A DNA stretch of 64,000 bases from Takashimella koratensis (lineage: Eukaryota > Basidiomycota > Tremellomycetes > Trichosporonales > Tetragoniomycetaceae): the NCBI GenBank assembly GCA_003116875.1, contig BCKT01000001.1, positions 883,763 through 947,762 of the forward strand, in the 5' to 3' direction. Of the stretch, positions 11,604 through 21,091 are shown one piece after another. The stretch's first letter is position 1, and each line of letters opens with the position of its first letter. The notes below the pieces were generated by a model. That model was not told the DNA's origin and did no database searches. It saw only the letters and a list, made by a program, of their open reading frames with translations. Position numbers and translations under genes: made by a program.

Positions 11604-13308
11604 ATGAGATTCCCCCCGGCCCCACCTGTCGACGCAGTCAAGTGAGTCCTCACTCATGTCCATCCCAGGACTAAACCCTCCAGGTTCTGCGACTTTGTCA
11701 CTGCCTCGCCTACCCCTTTCCACGCCGTGGCCAACCTGACCGCCCGCCTTGTCTCCGCTGGATTCACCCCTATCTCTGAACGCAACCTCTCCTCTCACTC
11801 TCTCCTTCCTGGCGGGTCTTACTTCTACACTCGCAATCAGTCCTCCCTTGTCGCCTTTACACTCCCAGCTCGCCCTTCGCCCTCGGAGTCGGCCATTTCC
11901 TTTGCGGTCGGCCACGTGGACAGCCCTTGTCTCAAGGTTCGACCGGTCAGCAAAAGGTCCAAGCTGGGCTACCTTCAAGTCGGTGTCGAGCTTTACGGCG
12001 GTGGGATCTGGCACAGTTGGTTTGACCGTGACTTGTCCCTTGCCGGTCGCGTGATCGTCTCAACCCCAAGCGACGCCTCCTCGGGCTCAGGTGGCGCTTT
12101 CACATCTAAACTCGTCAAGATCAATCGACCGATCCTGCGTATCCCGACACTTGCGATCCACCTTGATCGCACTGCCAACGACACCTTTAAATTCAACAAG
12201 GAGACAGAGTTTATGCCGATCGCCGGGCTGGTCGCGGATATGCTGAATGGGTCTGCCGAGGGAGAAACGGGTGGGAGTGGACCGAAACTTGGCGGTCAGT
12301 CGGCGGGACCCAGTCGAGGGCCTTCGCCTGCGCCTTTCTCGGGTACAGCAAGTGGGACGGCCACCCCGGCGAGGATGCAGGTGGACGTAGAGGATGTCTC
12401 GGGAATGGCAGAGAAGCACCACTCGTTGCTCCTCGCTGTACTCGCTGATGAACTCGGCTGCAACATTAGTGACATCCAGGACTTTGAGCTGTGAGCGGTG
12501 GAGAGGGACCCACGCTGACTCTGATAGATCGCTGTACGATACCCAGCCATCCTGCGTCGGTGGCCTGTCAAACGAGTTTATTTTCAGCCCACGTATCGAC
12601 AACCTCATGACCTCGTGAGTACCTTTATAGGTTATTCTTACCGCCTTAGGTTCTGCACGATCGAGGGCCTTTGCGCCGCTGTCGAGACCGAGACATCTGC
12701 TGGTATGCCCAGCGCCGAACCCAACGTCCGCTGCGTCATCCTCTTTGACAACGAAGAAGTCGGTAGTGTCTCTCACCACGGTGCCGAATCCAACCTCCTC
12801 CCAGCGTTTGTCGAGCAAATCGCCTCTCTCCCCGATTTCGCAGGTTACTACCAATTACTCAATGCTAGTTTCCTCATTTCGGCGGATATGGGACACGCAG
12901 TCAACCCAAATTACTCGGATAGGTACGAGACGAACCATGCGCCCAAAATGAACGGTGGGGTCGTGATCAAGACCAACGCGAATCAAAAATATACTAGTAA
13001 CGCACAGACAACATTCTTGCTTCGTCGAATTGCGAAGCGAGCAGGAGTCGCTGTGCAAGAGTTTGAGATTAGGAATGACTCGGTAAGTTGTGATATCGCG
13101 CGGTAGGCTAATCCCGCAGACATGTGGATCTACTGTCGGCCCGCACCTCTCAACTCACGTCCGCACGGTCGATATTGGACTTGCCCAACTCTCGATGCAC
13201 TCGATTCGAGAGACAGCTGGATCGGCCGACGTCGCGAGCTATATCAAGTTGTTCCAGACGTACTTTGATACCTTTGCCGGGATCGAGCGGGAGCTCAAGA
13301 TTGACTGA
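11604..13308 (+). CDS. APE4: Aspartyl aminopeptidase (M18 family)
   Basis: Five exons: 11604-11641, 11684-12490, 12528-12614, 12650-13082, 13120-13308, giving 517 residues (yeast Ape4 about 490). M18 dinuclear zinc peptidases remove N-terminal Asp/Glu. Visible family landmarks are [15 protein letters not shown] at the N-terminus, the metal-binding His in [10 protein letters not shown] (about residue 90), and the catalytic/metal acidic pair in LFDNEEVGS (about 344-347). [12 protein letters not shown] and the C-terminal metal His region near [18 protein letters not shown] follow. A Gly/Ser/Pro-rich insertion of roughly 40 residues (around 12250-12400), probably a surface loop, precedes [18 protein letters not shown] and accounts for the extra length. 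Yeast Ape4 is cytosolic and carried to the vacuole by the Cvt pathway; whether that holds here is unknown. It converges with CBF5. Confidence 0.96.
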
Positions 13309-13413
13309 GAAAGGCTGTCACATTCCAAGATCATTATTACATACAATGCAAGGGCGCTGAGCCAAAAGATACGAAGGGGGACAAATGAGAAGGAGGAAAA
13401 AATGGAGAGATGT

Positions 13414-15022
13414 CTACTCCTCGGCAGCTTTCTTGGCCTTTTTAGCCGCTTTCCGTGCTGCTCGCTCCTCGGCCGTCTCCTCGCGCTCAACACCGTCCTC
13501 GGTCTTGACCTTCTTCTTCTTCTACATTTGGTCAGCAAAAAACCACCACAACCACTCACCTTCTTCTCACCGTCGGCATCAGCCTTGGTGGGGGTCTCGG
13601 GAACAGCCTCGGCGGCCTCCGACTTGCGCTTGCGCTTCTTCTCCTTCTCGGCACCGTCATCCTCGATCGGAGTGATAGTCGCCTCTGGTTGAGTCGGGAC
13701 AAGTCCATCCTGCGCCTGTTCCTCGGCGTTGTAGTCGACGTAAGATTTAGACCAAGTGTCAGGAGTAACACCGTCAATCTTCTTGCCGTACTTGTCAAGC
13801 TCGCCCTTCTTGATCATCTTCTTCTTCTCCTGGGCTTTGGGACCGAGACCCCATCGGCGAGGGTAGAGGTCGCGGTTCATAATGCATCGCTTGACCTTGG
13901 CGACGACACCGTGATCGCAAGAGGCAAGGTCGACGGTCGACATCATGGCGATACCGATAGCGATCGCCTCACCTTTGGTAGTCATGAGAACAACTTCCTC
14001 GTGAACCTCGATATCGGCCTCGTATCGGAGCAAACCGGGGATCATGAGCTTGGCACCGTAACAGACCGCGTTGACTGCCGAATCCTTGACGACGACACGC
14101 TTAAAGTTGGTGAGCAAGGATTCGAGAGGTCGAATAACTCGGCGGAGGTATGATTCGTCGCGGGTATTGTCGTAAACCCATTGGGCGTCGAGAACATCGT
14201 GCATTGTCACGATATCATCGTTCTCACCCGTAATACCGGACCTGACACGACGAAGTTCCTGCATGTGGGCGCCGACACCGAGCAAGAGACCGAGATGGAC
14301 ACAGAGCGTTCGGATGTAGGTACCGGCCTCGCACGAGACCCAGAAGACACCGAGGTTGCGCTTGGGGTCAAACTCGATCAACTTGGATTCGTAAATGGTA
14401 CGAACACGAAGTTGTCGCTTGACGGCGGAGATGAGGGGTGGGCGCTGGAAGAGAGCACCGGTGAGGGTTTCAAGCGCACGAGCGAGAGCCTTCTCCTCGA
14501 CCGTATCGTGGAATCGAACGACACAGACGTACTCCTTCCCTGCACCTTGCTGCGACTTGACAAGCCGAGTCGCACGGTCGATACAGACGATCAAACAACC
14601 AGTGACTTTTGGGTCAAGGGTACCAGAGTGACCAGTCTTCTCGACTCGAAGGATTCGTTTGAGCCACGCGACGACTTCGTGCGAGGAAGGGTTCGAGGGT
14701 TTGTCGAGGTTGATCACACCGGATTTCACATAGGTTGCAAGCTCGCGCTTGAGCGGGGAGACACCCTAGTGGGGTTAGCACAGAAGTGGGGGTCTACTTA
14801 CAGTGGGGATAGGGGTGAAGTGGGAGGATCGGATGAGAAGCTTTTCGTAGTTTTTCAACAGCAACGGCCACTGCGAGGTGTCTATAGATGGTTAGATGTC
14901 TCCTGCCACCCTTTCGACTCACCAAGCTTTGGAGTCACCGCCTCGCTCTTGATAGCGTAGTCGCCAGATAGCTGGAGCGCCGTGACCTGGTCGTGCGAGA
15001 GCCCGTTGGACGAGGACGCCAT
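13414..15022 (-). CDS. CBF5: H/ACA snoRNP pseudouridine synthase Cbf5 (dyskerin)
   Basis: Four exons: 15022-14923, 14881-14802, 14765-13560, 13521-13414, closing to 497 residues (yeast Cbf5 483, human dyskerin 514). The protein has the dyskerin-like N-terminal segment ([33 protein letters not shown]). The TruB catalytic domain follows, with Asp about residue 111 in [16 protein letters not shown], then a PUA domain and a Lys/Glu-rich nucleolar-type tail. Cbf5 catalyses isomerisation of uridine to pseudouridine in rRNA and snRNA, guided by H/ACA RNAs with Nop10, Nhp2 and Gar1. The last intron splits the KK(E/D)-like tail, which is short compared with yeast. The gene is divergent to the mS23 gene (252 bp apart) and convergent with APE4. 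Confidence 0.97.
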
Positions 15023-15274
15023 GGTGGTTGGTAGGTGAGGGGTTAGTGAGTAGAGTGGAGATGGTGTCGGCGCAAAAAATGATGGCATCGAAAAAAGTTG
15101 CGCAGGGAAAAGGGTACACGTGTAAAATGGGCTTGGGGCAGAATCCTAATAGGACTAATGAGGAGATTAGCAGATCAATGTGAAACGTTATCAATCCCCC
15201 TACTCCCAGCGTACGAAAAAATCGAGAAAAAAGTGTCTATCGACCGTCTTCCAACACCTTTACCCCTCCTCGAC
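15023..15274. promoter_or_regulatory. Shared divergent promoter of CBF5 and mS23 gene
   Basis: A 252-bp spacer separates two divergent start codons, so both promoters and leaders overlap. It couples a nucleolar and a mitochondrial ribosome-biogenesis gene. No individual element was identified. Confidence 0.55.
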
Positions 15275-16365
15275 ATGGTACGCAAGCTCGCGACCCAAGT
15301 CCCCCAGTTCGTCTCGCGGCTCTTGCAGGCGGACCTCCTCTCCACTCCTCCGACATGGTATCAGCCTGTCCTTTCCAACCCACCACCTGTCCTCCCTCCT
15401 CGGCAAGTGATCGCTCGTTCCCGCCCTACCTCTTCCACCTCGCTTTACCCCGACCTCCCTCGCGCATCAGCGTCTACCTCGCGTAAGGGGAAACGGTATC
15501 CACGTGAACCCAAGCCCAGGCCAGCCGCAATTGTATATGATGAAGACAGGATCAGGCGTCAGTTCTTTAGAGATTTCCCATTCGAAGCACTTAGGCCGGT
15601 ATCGCTGGTCGAGTCGGCAGAGGTTGCTGGAGAACATGGGGTGAATGGGTCAAGTTGGACAAAGCTTGAACAGCGTGGATCGTACCCGACTGTCGAGGAG
15701 TGAGTAGACGGGTCTCTGATACCGATTTAACCTTCTCCAGCACAATCTCATTCACTGTCAACCTGCACAAGGAGCAAAACATCTCCCTCTCGGACGCTTA
15801 CGAGCAAGCGACGACCGAGTTTGTCGCTCTTCGCGCTAAACATGAGATGGCGACTCTTGTAGCCGAGGACCAAGCTAGGGCTTTGGGTGCAGAGTTTAAG
15901 CGTGACGCATGGGTGAGTGATTTATTACAAACACCTCTAAACTTGATATAGGACCGCGCATACGATCAACAAACGCGTGCACTTTCTCAATCCTCTTCTT
16001 CTTCCTCATCCACCTCTCTTGATTCCTCCCGATCCACGAAATACCGTACCCCATCACACTGGACGGCCTCGATCGCTTCTTCCGTCCTCCCTTCGCTCCC
16101 ATTCACTGGCGGAGTCGAGTACGTCTCACAGTGGTCGATGCCTGCTGCTGCTGTACCTTCCTCCGCTGCACCGGCGAGGGGCGACCTCGTATCGGCCATT
16201 GGAAGTGCGGCACCTGTTAATGTGGAAATGAGCGAGGCCGAGATGTCTGATGTGGAACTGTTGGACAAGTTCCTCAATGAGCCGGTGGTTTTGGAGAAAT
16301 CAGATGGCGCGGTTGAGGTTGAAGACGCGTTTGAGCAGGTGTTGGCAGAGGTCAAGACCAAGTAG
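15275..16365 (+). CDS. RSM25: Mitochondrial small ribosomal subunit protein mS23 (Rsm25-like)
   Basis: Three exons: 15275-15699, 15741-15912, 15952-16365, giving 336 residues. The N-terminus (MVRKLATQVPQFVSRLLQAD, then PPTWYQPVLSNPPP) matches the mS23/Rsm25 family, which in yeast starts with a similar amphipathic helix and a TPxWYxxVxxxPP motif. The central region (YDEDRIRRQFFRDFPFEALR, then TVNLHKEQNISLSDAYEQA) is also family-like: a V-x-L-x-x-x-Q-N-I-S-x-x-E/D-A-Y module. The product is longer than yeast Rsm25 (264) because of a Ser-rich linker and an acidic C-terminal tail. It functions in the mitochondrial 37S subunit. The second intron is short with a weak poly-pyrimidine tract, but the frame closes. 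Confidence 0.88.
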
Positions 16366-16468
16366 AGTTAGGGATTTAGGCATTTACATATCTCATTCGT
16401 GATACAGTAGTGCTACATAGACACATGTCCAAGGGTGATGAGACCACATCTCGAATCTATTTACTCCG

Positions 16469-16792
16469 TTACTTCCCGCCTAGCCTCGAACGAGTTCCGG
16501 TAAACCCTCGACCACTGGTTCCTGAAGAGGAATGAATGGGTGTCGCGACCTGCCCACTCGGTTAGCACACGGTGTTCCAGGGCGACCTACGGGCTGGGTC
16601 GGGGCGAGGAGCGACCGAGTTTCGGTACGGTCAACTTCGCTCTCGGGGTAAAGCCATGACGAAGTGGATGGAGTCCGTCCTGGGTCCAGCCATGACGAAG
16701 TGGATGGAGTCCGTCCTGGGTCCAGTCAGCTTCTAGTCGTGGGTAGGTGAAGGCTCACTGCGGTGTCTCGGTCGGCTAGAGGTAGATCCCAT
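16469..16792 (-). CDS. Array gene A: small predicted N-myristoylated protein, basic, Ser/Thr-rich
   Basis: Three exons: 16792-16759, 16715-16591, 16549-16469, closing to 79 residues. The N-terminus MGSTSSRPRHRR has Gly2 and Ser6 followed by Arg7, fitting the N-myristoyltransferase consensus with a polybasic patch behind it. A 12-residue unit (RTPSTSSWLDPG) is repeated in tandem because of a 36-bp DNA duplication. The duplicated DNA carries a copy of the intron 1 acceptor (gacccag). The tail is Ser/Gly/Arg-rich and ends RLGGK. Exon 1 (34 nt, phase 1) and the first bases of exon 2 match gene B, so A and B look like close paralogues. There is no recognised domain. It is convergent with mS23, with about 100 bp between the stops. 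The gene model is inferred from splice sites and frame only. Confidence 0.62.
16653..16724. repeat. 36-bp perfect tandem duplication (two copies)
   Basis: Copies at 16653-16688 and 16689-16724 are identical. On the minus strand the unit begins tggacccaggacgg. It lies at the intron 1/exon 2 boundary of array gene A, adds 12 codons in frame, and duplicates the 3' splice-site sequence. Confidence 0.97.
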
Positions 16793-17267
16793 GGTGGCGA
16801 GCAGTGTAAAGGACAGTTGGAGATGTGCTGAAGAGAGAAGCGTGGGTGGTGGCGCGGAACGCATTACACCCTCTCTCAAAGGGTTTGTGTATTATACCCA
16901 CAGGCCCAAACTCAAAAGTCGTTTACGCACGTCAAGAGTGGTGCATGGTGCGATCTGCGCGTCACTGCCGTCACTGCCTCACTGCCTTTTAAGCCTCGCA
17001 CTTTCGCCACACACCACGACTCTCCTTTGGGACACCGCTTCGGATCAGGTCACTATCCTTTGCATACACACTATCATATGATAGTCGAGGGCAGAGATGA
17101 GGAGATGATGGACACGATCCCTCGTGGGCTGCGGACGAGAGGAGCTGCATTCATGGTCTTACGCTGCGCTTAGCTTGGGACGACGTGCCCAAGGTATGGT
17201 CGCCTCTCGAAGTGTGAAGGTGCATGACTTCCGAAGGGTGTCGAAGGTGATTCGACGAATCAAAGTA
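16793..17267. other. Spacer between array genes A and B
   Basis: This spacer contains a candidate TATA element for gene A (minus-strand GGTATAAT at 16898-16891, about 100 bp upstream of its ATG). A ctgccgtcactgcctcactgcc short direct repeat lies near 16967-16988. No coding signal. Confidence 0.45.
16891..16898 (-). promoter_or_regulatory. Candidate TATA box of array gene A
   Basis: The minus strand reads GGTATAAT about 100 bp upstream of the gene A start codon. Position and sequence fit a TATA element. Similar A/T-rich elements lie 95-140 bp upstream of genes C, F and G. Confidence 0.35.
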
Positions 17268-17716
17268 TTACGACCTTTGGTGTCCCTCGCTTGGTCTGTC
17301 TGGTGGCGACGTCCTCTCGCCTCCCGGCATCCCATGATCGCCGACAGCCGCGGGGTTCTGGGGCTCGGTCTCGGCCTGGGCATTGGATGAGTCACCGCAT
17401 CAGCACCAGTTAAAGCTCTACTACATCCTTCCTCGATGAATCAGGGAGAGACTAAACTCACAGGGTCGGGCGGGAGACGGACCGGTGGGTTCTCGTTTCG
17501 GTTCAACTTGGAGTAAAGACCCGACGACTTCTTTCCGCGTCCTACCCGTTGAGCAAACGGTCAGTCTCAACCAACGTCCGCGGAGCAGGAAGTGGGAGCA
17601 AAAGAGGAACGAGGATGAAGGCGAGAGGTGTTGCTTAATCGTGGGAACGCCAGGGGTCCAGGAGGTATGAGAGAGGGCTTACTGCGTCGCTTGGGTTTGC
17701 TGGACCCCGTGCCCAT
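17268..17716 (-). CDS. Array gene B: small predicted N-myristoylated, polybasic protein
   Basis: Three exons: 17716-17683, 17541-17462, 17375-17268, closing to 73 residues. The N-terminus MGTGSSKPKRRRRGKKSS has Gly2, Ser6 and Lys7 (myristoylation consensus). A strong Lys/Arg cluster follows, which in known proteins cooperates with myristate for membrane binding or could act as a nuclear localisation signal. The rest is hydrophilic (LNRNENPPVRLPPDP, then an acidic/Pro/Gly-rich tail ending EGHQRS). Exon 1 length (34 nt), its phase and the GA start of exon 2 equal those of gene A. No Gly/Cys tail is present, unlike genes C-G. The function is unknown. The model rests on canonical donors, CTGAC-type branch sites and a closed frame. 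Confidence 0.6.
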
Positions 17717-18000
17717 GATGAATAAAGCAACGAGGTAGGTGAGGTCAAGCAGATGCCGTCACGCCAGTCTTAAGGTCGTTGCGAAAGACGAAAAGGAGGT
17801 GAGAGGGCGCTCTCAAGCGCTGGGAAATAAACCCTCTCCCAAACTTAAAGTCGTGTGCGTACTCCAGGATCTCGTGTAGTAGTCTGCATCATCGGCTCTA
17901 CCTGATTCACTCCTACAGTGTACGAGGTTGGCCTTTTGCCAAGTGCGCGTATCATTTGAACCTCGCTACGTCCTGCACCGATCTTGACCTCGCCACCGCC
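17717..18000. other. Upstream region of array gene B
   Basis: This region lies between the gene B start and the small open frame at 18001-18324. It contains an A/T-rich ggaaataaaccc segment near 17822, about 110 bp upstream of the gene B ATG. Nothing else is supportable. Confidence 0.4.
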
Positions 18001-18324
18001 TCACACCTCCTTTCCAACATCATAGACGGCAAAAACGTGCACCTGACCGCTGTCTGTGTCGATACCTTTCAACTGAGATCTGGTCAATGTTCCTTTAGAC
18101 TCTACGACGTGTGCAGTCGGTGCCCCATCCTCGTCCTCGACCCAGGCCACCGCCCTCGCCGGCTGCACACCCCGTGAGCACCAGGTCTCTATTCCCTCCT
18201 CAATGGTGGACAGTTGTACCAGCCTAATATATACAATCCAAACGCCGGCTGCACCAGAGACCAGCTCCCTAAATTTTGTCTGTGTCAAAGCGGTACCAAT
18301 AGCGACTCCACCGCTTAGTGGCAT
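18001..18324 (-). CDS. Uncertain small open frame just downstream of array gene C
   Basis: An uninterrupted frame from ATG 18324-18322 to T-G-A 18003-18001 encodes 107 residues (start MPLSGGVAIGTALTQTK, end VHVFAVYDVGKEV). It starts 12 nt after the gene C stop. Its composition is balanced rather than repetitive and includes a hydrophobic stretch near AAGVWIVYIRLVQL. It could be a separate small gene, a decayed C-terminal portion of an ancestral larger gene, or chance. No intron and no family are visible. I rank it as speculative. Confidence 0.3.
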   Translation of the reverse strand: MPLSGGVAIGTALTQTKFRELVSGAAGVWIVYIRLVQLSTIEEGIETWCSRGVQPARAVAWVEDEDGAPTAHVVESKGTLTRSQLKGIDTDSGQVHVFAVYDVGKEV

Positions 18325-18335
18325 GAAATCACAGC

Positions 18336-18779
18336 TTAGTCTCCACCTCCTCCGCAACCACCGCCTCCTCCTCCACACCCACCTCCACCGCCTCCGCACC
18401 CGCCATGCCCACTGTGTCCGCCGCCTCCATCACCAGCATTTACCCCTGCGCCTCCGTCGCCGCCTCCATCACCGCCGTCGGCGCGGCCCTTGTCGTGGAA
18501 TTTGTTGCTGTAGCGACGGTGTAGGTCGCGTCGGCGCTGACTTGTGGTCTCGCTGTGAGGGCCAGGGATATGCTTGTGAAGGCAGGATGGGGACTATGGG
18601 CTGTACCGGAGTGGGATGCGGGTGTGGGTGGTGAAGGTAACTTACATTCCTCGAGCGGACTGAGGGTGTCAGCAGTTCATTCGGCAAGAGTGGTGTAAGT
18701 CTGAACTCACGGCGCACCCGCCACGAAGCCGGAGTGGCCCCTCGGTCTCGGAATCGACCTTGCTTCCTCTGTTCCCCAT
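18336..18779 (-). CDS. Array gene C: myristoylation-signal protein with LRLRGGC motif and Gly/Cys tail
   Basis: Exons 18779-18711, 18659-18646 (14 nt) and 18552-18336, closing to 99 residues. The start MGNRGSK fits the N-myristoylation consensus. Exon 1 ends PLRLRGGCA; LRLRGG equals the C-terminus of ubiquitin but is internal here. The Cys after it could be palmitoylated. The microexon encodes S-A-R-G plus part of Ile. Exon 3 begins ETTSQRRRDLHRRYSNK, a basic stretch, followed by Asp/Gly and then a Gly tail with spaced Cys and His (HSGHGGC, then CGGGG blocks) ending in Asp. It is closely paralogous to gene D (shared ETEGPLRLRGGC and SQRRRDLHRRY). No family is recognised. A membrane-attached metal- or thiol-binding protein is one possibility, not shown. 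Confidence 0.72.
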
Positions 18780-19274
18780 CGGACTTGGGTGGTGGGGTTA
18801 TGCAGTAGTTGCACCGGCTCGGTGATGTTGGGAGTGGTTTTGGACGTTGGTGGGTACGATGCGCTGCGGTGAAACGAGGGGGGATGGACGTCCTTGCGTA
18901 GCGAGGGTTTTATACCATCACGACGAGGGGCCGCTCACGCCGCTCACTTGACTGATAGCACTCCCACGCCCCTCCTTTGCGCACAGACAACTGCCCTCAG
19001 CATCGCTCTTGCCCGCATGCTGATCACCATTCCCCGGTCGCCTTGTGGTTTGGGCAGATCAGCGGCGAAAGCTTGACCATCCACGTTCAACGCAAGCGGT
19101 GACTCTGCCCAATCAATCCATGTACCGAACCTGGGGTTTGGATAGGGACCATGGCGTCGTGTATAGCATGGGTCAAAGCTACGTGGCGAGCATAGGTGCT
19201 GTATATATAACATGGGTCTGAGATATGATCACCGATCAACGCTTGCAGAGACTGCAGATGCTCTTCAAACTCAT
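18780..19274. other. Spacer and promoter region upstream of array gene C
   Basis: This spacer carries a minus-strand TATAAAA-like element near 18908-18914, about 130 bp upstream of the gene C start. It also holds one copy of GGGCAGATCAG (19052-19062), which recurs upstream of genes D and F. No coding signal. Confidence 0.45.
18908..18914 (-). promoter_or_regulatory. Candidate TATA box of array gene C
   Basis: The plus strand reads ttttata, i.e. TATAAAA on the coding strand, about 130 bp upstream of the gene C start codon. Confidence 0.4.
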
Positions 19275-19727
19275 CTACGAGGTGCCACCCCCTCCTCCAC
19301 CACACCCGCCTCCTCCGCCTCCGCCCCCGCCCCCACAGCCCCCTGCCCCTCCCCCTCCGCACCCAGAATGTCCACCCGTATGCCCACCTACATGTCCTCC
19401 GAACCCAACATGACCGCCCGCGTGCCCGCCTCCACTCCCACCGCCATCATCAACTCCCCCATCGCCTCCATCGCCATGACTGTGTTTCTTGCCGTATCGC
19501 CTGTGCAGGTCGCGGCGGCGCTGGCTCGCGGTCTCACTGAGCAGGTCAAGGACATGTTACTGAGTGCGAGAGACAATAAGTGGTTCACTTACATGCCGTT
19601 GGCGGACTAGGAACTGTTAGCGGCGGGTCTCGATGAACAGCGAGGGGTCTAGACTCACCGTGCACCCGCCACGAAGTCGAAGCGGTCCCTCGGTCTCGGG
19701 ATGAGACTTGCTTGCTCCGTTCCCCAT
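19275..19727 (-). CDS. Array gene D: myristoylation-signal protein with LRLRGGC motif and Gly/His/Cys tail
   Basis: Exons 19727-19659, 19606-19593 (14 nt) and 19536-19275, closing to 114 residues. The start MGNGASK fits the myristoylation consensus, and exon 1 ends ETEGPLRLRGGCT. The microexon encodes S-A-N-G plus part of Ile. Exon 3 begins ETASQRRRDLHRRYGKK, nearly identical to gene C. The tail alternates GGH units (GGHAGGHVGFGGHVGGHTGG region) and then Cys separated by Gly runs, ending GTS. The repeated Gly-Gly-His and Cys could coordinate metals, by analogy with His/Gly-rich proteins only. Introns 1 and 2 have canonical GTGAGT and GTAAGT donors. This is the most convincing duplicate pair with gene C. 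Confidence 0.74.
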
Positions 19728-20134
19728 CGGATAGGTCCAAGAGTAGGTCAAGTCCTGGAAATATGGAGTCGAAGTGAATGAATAGACCAAGCCAGGTAGG
19801 ATCCTTGCGGCAAGTGCTGAGGGAGGTCGTTTGAGGCGTTTAACCAGCACCACAAGAGTAGAACAGCACGCCATCGGCAATCGCTGCGCCCTCCTTTGCG
19901 CCCGTGGAGCAGAATCCATCGGCGATGCTCTCACTCCTCACCTTGATCATCCGAGCAACCTCGCCTCGCTACGTGGCTCGGGCAGATCAGTCCGTCCCAT
20001 CTCAACATGCCGCAACCACGCCCCTGCTCGAGATCAACTGCTGGCGACCTGCACACGTTCGCACACGTTTACACTTTTCATCAGCTGCGTGCTGTACAAC
20101 GTGGGCTACAAGCTCCATCCACGGCCACTGCCAC
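19728..20134. other. Spacer and promoter region upstream of array gene D
   Basis: This spacer shares short blocks with the spacer upstream of gene C (cctcctttgcgc, gatgctctc and GGGCAGATCAG at 19980-19990). The blocks occur in similar order, suggesting the upstream DNA was duplicated with the gene. No coding signal. Confidence 0.45.
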
Positions 20135-20712
20135 TTAACACCCACCACCGCCTCCTCCCCCACCTCCACACCCTCCGCCCCCACCTCCTCCTCCTCCTCC
20201 ACAACCACTGAACCCTCCTCCCCCTCCCCCTCCCCCTCCTCCTCCACACCCAGCCGTCCCACCCGCATTGGCACCTACCGCCGCCAACCCAGCACCTCCT
20301 GCGAACCCAGTACCGGCAACTAACCCAAACGCTCCGCCTCTACCTACTCTCCCGCTATAAATTGGATCGCTGTATGGTCCGTTCAAGCCGTTCTCTGGAT
20401 ACGGTCGGTAGTCGCCTTGGAGTTTACGACGTTGTGCTGCCGAGTCGCTAGATGGGGTTAGTGTCGCGGCGAGAGGGAGGAAAAAAGGGGGGCGGGGTGA
20501 TGGGAAGTGGAAAAGGAGCATCAAGGTAGAGAAGGGAGCGATGTGATAGGGACGGGGCAAGGCAAGGTAGTGAGCGTGACCTACATATTTCTAGCAGACT
20601 GAAGTAGTCAGCACAGATCATCGAGCGGCCAAAGAGCACCTAGACTCACCGTGCACCCACCACGAAGACGCATCGGCTCATCTTCGTATACCTTGCTCTT
20701 TCCGTTCCCCAT
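20135..20712 (-). CDS. Array gene E: myristoylation-signal protein with RLRGGC motif and long Gly/Cys tail
   Basis: Exons 20712-20650, 20598-20585 (14 nt) and 20447-20135, closing to 129 residues. The start is MGNGKSK and exon 1 ends EDEPMRLRGGCT, nearly identical to gene F exon 1. The microexon encodes S-A-R-N plus part of Ile. Exon 3 begins DSAAQRRKLQGDY, followed by a Tyr/Pro/Gly segment (RPYPENGLNGPYSDP) and an Ala/Gly-rich stretch. A tail of Gly runs punctuated by Cys at intervals of about 10-15 ends in Cys. The long intron 2 (137 nt) has a clear CTAAC branch site and CTAG acceptor. The function is unknown. Confidence 0.72.
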
Positions 20713-21091
20713 TATGCAAATCGTTGTACTTGATCTCAAGTAGTCTTGGTCTGGTGATAACGGATGTGTTAGGGCGAGGGTTGTTGTATGGTGGAGTGAA
20801 AGTGAAAGGAAGTGGAGTCAAGTGGGGGATCAACATGCCCCGCACCGCTTAGTTGTACCTAAATAGCGTGCCAAGAAACGGACCCGTCCAATACGGGTAT
20901 ATCCTCGCCACCACTTACCGCGCACTGCTCCGATGAGGCAAGTGGCGACTCGTCGGAGGATGCCGACCCGACCCAGTTCAACAGCAGCCTGGCGCACTGG
21001 TCGTTCCGTGGAAAACTAACTCGCATAGCTATACAACATGGGTCTACTCATACACGCTCGGCATTTCTCAGTATAATCCTGACAGAGGCAA
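20713..21091. other. Spacer between array genes E and F
   Basis: A 379-bp upstream region of gene E. A minus-strand GATATACC element lies near 20900. No coding signal. Confidence 0.4.

Noticed and set aside
13689..14960. Plus-strand frames of 154 and 259 codons opposite CBF5
   Set aside because: They are antisense shadows of a conserved gene with strong third-position bias.
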